A stretch of DNA of 64,000 bases from Kalmanozyma brasiliensis GHG001 (lineage: Eukaryota; Basidiomycota; Ustilaginomycetes; Ustilaginales), in the NCBI RefSeq assembly GCF_000497045.1, contig NW_015961957.1, positions 186,001 through 250,000 of the forward strand, read 5' to 3'. The notes under the pieces were generated by a model, which saw only the letters and a list, made by a program, of their open reading frames with translations, was not told where the DNA came from and did no database searches. This document shows positions 62,201 through 64,000 of this stretch, piece after piece (positions within the stretch are counted from its first letter, which is position 1; every line of letters starts with the position of its first letter). Position numbers and translations under genes: made by a program.

Positions 62201-64000
62201 AGGCGAATCCTTGCGTTTGACCGGAGCGGTGGCATAGTCCGAGGCTCGTGTGGTCACCATGCTGTCTTGGTTGTGGTACTGGGAAGCAAGGCCTTGGTGT
62301 GAGGTGCCGTTGATGAAGGATGGCTGAGGCGGCAAGGATGATGAGGAGGTGCTAGGGTGCTGCCAGAGGGAAAAGTGGCCGTTGGGCGAAAGAAAGTTGA
62401 GCGGGTCTGGGCTTTCTTGGACCGACAGTGTCTGTGAGGCCCGCAGAGGTGGAGTCTGCGGCTCCTCAGCAGAGGTTTGCATTGCGAATGTGCCCACAGA
62501 GAAGGCGGGAGAAGGGGCCGACATGGCGGCTGAGCCTGTGGCAGCAGGAGGAGGCCTGGCAAAGATCTGACTGGGCGAAGCATACTGAGGCAGCGGCGCA
62601 GTGCCGATCACGGGACCTGGAGCAGAGAGGCTGTGCCGAGGAGGGCCTACCGCCGCAGCTGAGCCGAGATCAGAGGTGAGGATCGAGTTGGGCTTCAGCT
62701 TGACTGCAATCGGCTTTGCCTTTGCTGTCGGATGTGCCGATGGTGATGGTGGTGGCGGTGGGAAAGTCGCAGTGTGATTCAGCTGGGCGATATGCGGACT
62801 CGACGACATGGCACTGTCGAGCGTGGAAGGAGCCGAAGAGGACGAAAGTGACTGTGAACTGGGCTGAGGATACTGCCGTGACGTGCTGGAGTGCTTTCTT
62901 GCTACTGACAGGCTCGGAGAGCCCGGCTCTGTCAATTGCGGCATGTGATGTGATGATCCCATGGACTGTCCTGAATTGGGCACGCGTGACGATCCAGAAG
63001 CATGTGCTGGTGAGGCTCCCCAAGCCATGTCAAGACTGCTGCTACCCGTGGGAAGTGATGCAGGACGTGGACCTGACTGTGCTGCTGACCTGTTGCTAGC
63101 ATAGATGGGAGCCGCAGGCGTGTCGAGGAAGTCTGCACGTCGAGTGTTAGATGGAAGCTGTGACGAGCTGCAATGCAGATCGAGGTTCGATGCGGAGGAG
63201 GAAGAAGCGGATTGCGGTAAACGGTGCGGAAGCGTCCGAAACAGTGGGCGCAGCAGAAGTGAAAGTGCATCAAGAGGGTCAAAGGTCAGCGGCAGGGTTT
63301 AAACGCCACAAAATGAAGTGGCAGAAAGTACTGAACCCCAACCAGTCAATGTTTCGAGGCGAGAGTTCGGACCAGCCGAAGGCGGCTTGTCACAAATGTG
63401 ATCGCAGAGAACCGCAAAGCTGAACTTACCTTTCTATCGAAGAGCGGGGCGGATGCGCTGCAGCGTGACTCGAAGCTTGATTAGGCTGCACGTTGGAATA
63501 AGGTTTGCTCTGATTCCATGAGGCGAGGCTAGAGATCGGAGCAGCATTCTGAGTATCACGCTGAGCAGCTGGCCATGATGAGACTTGCTGTCCGCTGCTG
63601 CTCAAAGCTTTGTTCCACTGGTTTGACAGCGCCAGATCTGCAGCCTGCATGCTTGGCACAGGACTCCCAGAAAGGTCGTCGTTGAAGTGATCCTGACCAG
63701 AAACACGCCGAAATTGTGCATTGGGCGTGGGTGTTTCGAGCCCAGCCATCAGATTGAACGTCTTGCCCACTGGCTGTCCTCCGCTGTGGAACATGTCCGA
63801 CATAGGCGACTGCGACATGGCCAGTCGTTCTCGCGTGCCCGTGGACGGCGCATACGGCGATTCGTACGAAGAAGCATGCTGCGGCTGCAGATCGTGTCGT
63901 GGAGTCGTATGGTTCGAGACAGTGTTCGACGGCGGTGCGAGCGCGAGCGCGTGGTGCTGTTGGTACTGTGACGGTCCCGCGGAGGACTGGAAGCGTTGCT
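56207..64000 (-). CDS. scc2: cohesin loader Scc2/Mis4/NIPBL, N-terminus cut by the window edge
   Basis: Two visible exons: 63430 to beyond 64000, and 56207-63167. The 262-nt intron (63168-63429) has a GTAAGT donor and an acceptor CATTGCAG chosen because it alone keeps frame; a nearer CAG at about 63129 would shift it. About 2500 residues are visible and the frame is open at the right edge, so the start is missing. The N-terminal 700 residues are disordered, rich in Gln/Ser/Pro, with an Asp8 run and Lys-rich patches. From about 1000 residues before the end come HEAT repeats with the Scc2 hallmark DSSNAVRDSAVALFGSYL, then VLDTGLSVRKRMVRLLKSLF. Scc2 with Scc4 loads cohesin on chromatin and activates its ATPase. 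Confidence 0.9.

Overview
The window is nuclear DNA of a smut fungus (Ustilaginaceae-type basidiomycete). The genes are mostly intron-poor; where introns occur they are short and bounded by GT and AG. Two tRNA genes carry introns. The strongest taxonomic clue is a secreted Cmu1-type chorismate mutase lying tail to tail with a fungal phytochrome hybrid kinase. As I recall, the Ustilago maydis genes cmu1 and phy1 have adjacent locus numbers, so the window looks syntenic with that locus. The sequence differs enough that I do not assign a species. A 33-base run of N marks one assembly gap.

Layout, left to right: tRNA-Phe (-); a mitochondrial alpha/beta-hydrolase-like protein (+); a three-exon PQ-loop membrane protein (-); the chorismate mutase effector (+); the phytochrome (-). 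A 4.8 kb gene-poor stretch follows, holding microsatellites and one weak small-gene candidate. Next come a three-exon GPI-type glycoprotein (+), rho1 (-), a membrane-anchored aspartic protease (+), an Asi1-like multi-pass RING protein (+) and a Tcp11/Sok1 protein (-). A second 5.1 kb gene-poor stretch leads to a JMJD5-like JmjC protein (-), a DDHD phospholipase (+), an arrestin-family protein (+), the assembly gap, a Ypd1-type HPt protein (-), mitochondrial porin (-), an endosulfine/Igo1 protein (+), a cytochrome P450 (+), tRNA-Ile (-), an EBP1/Cdb4-type protein (+), and the cohesin loader Scc2/Mis4 (-), which runs off the right edge.

Most genes are conserved housekeeping or signalling genes that do not form a pathway cluster. 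Two links are worth noting. The phytochrome is a hybrid histidine kinase with a C-terminal receiver, and the Ypd1 protein is the kind of phosphotransfer protein that would take its phosphate. The effector and the light sensor share a 381-bp convergent intergenic region with a long purine-rich tract. I see no CRISPR array, operon, rRNA, viral element or intact transposon. The least explained material is the two gene-poor stretches, the small candidate genes in them, the Asi1-like RING protein, and the six-copy helical repeat in the arrestin tail.
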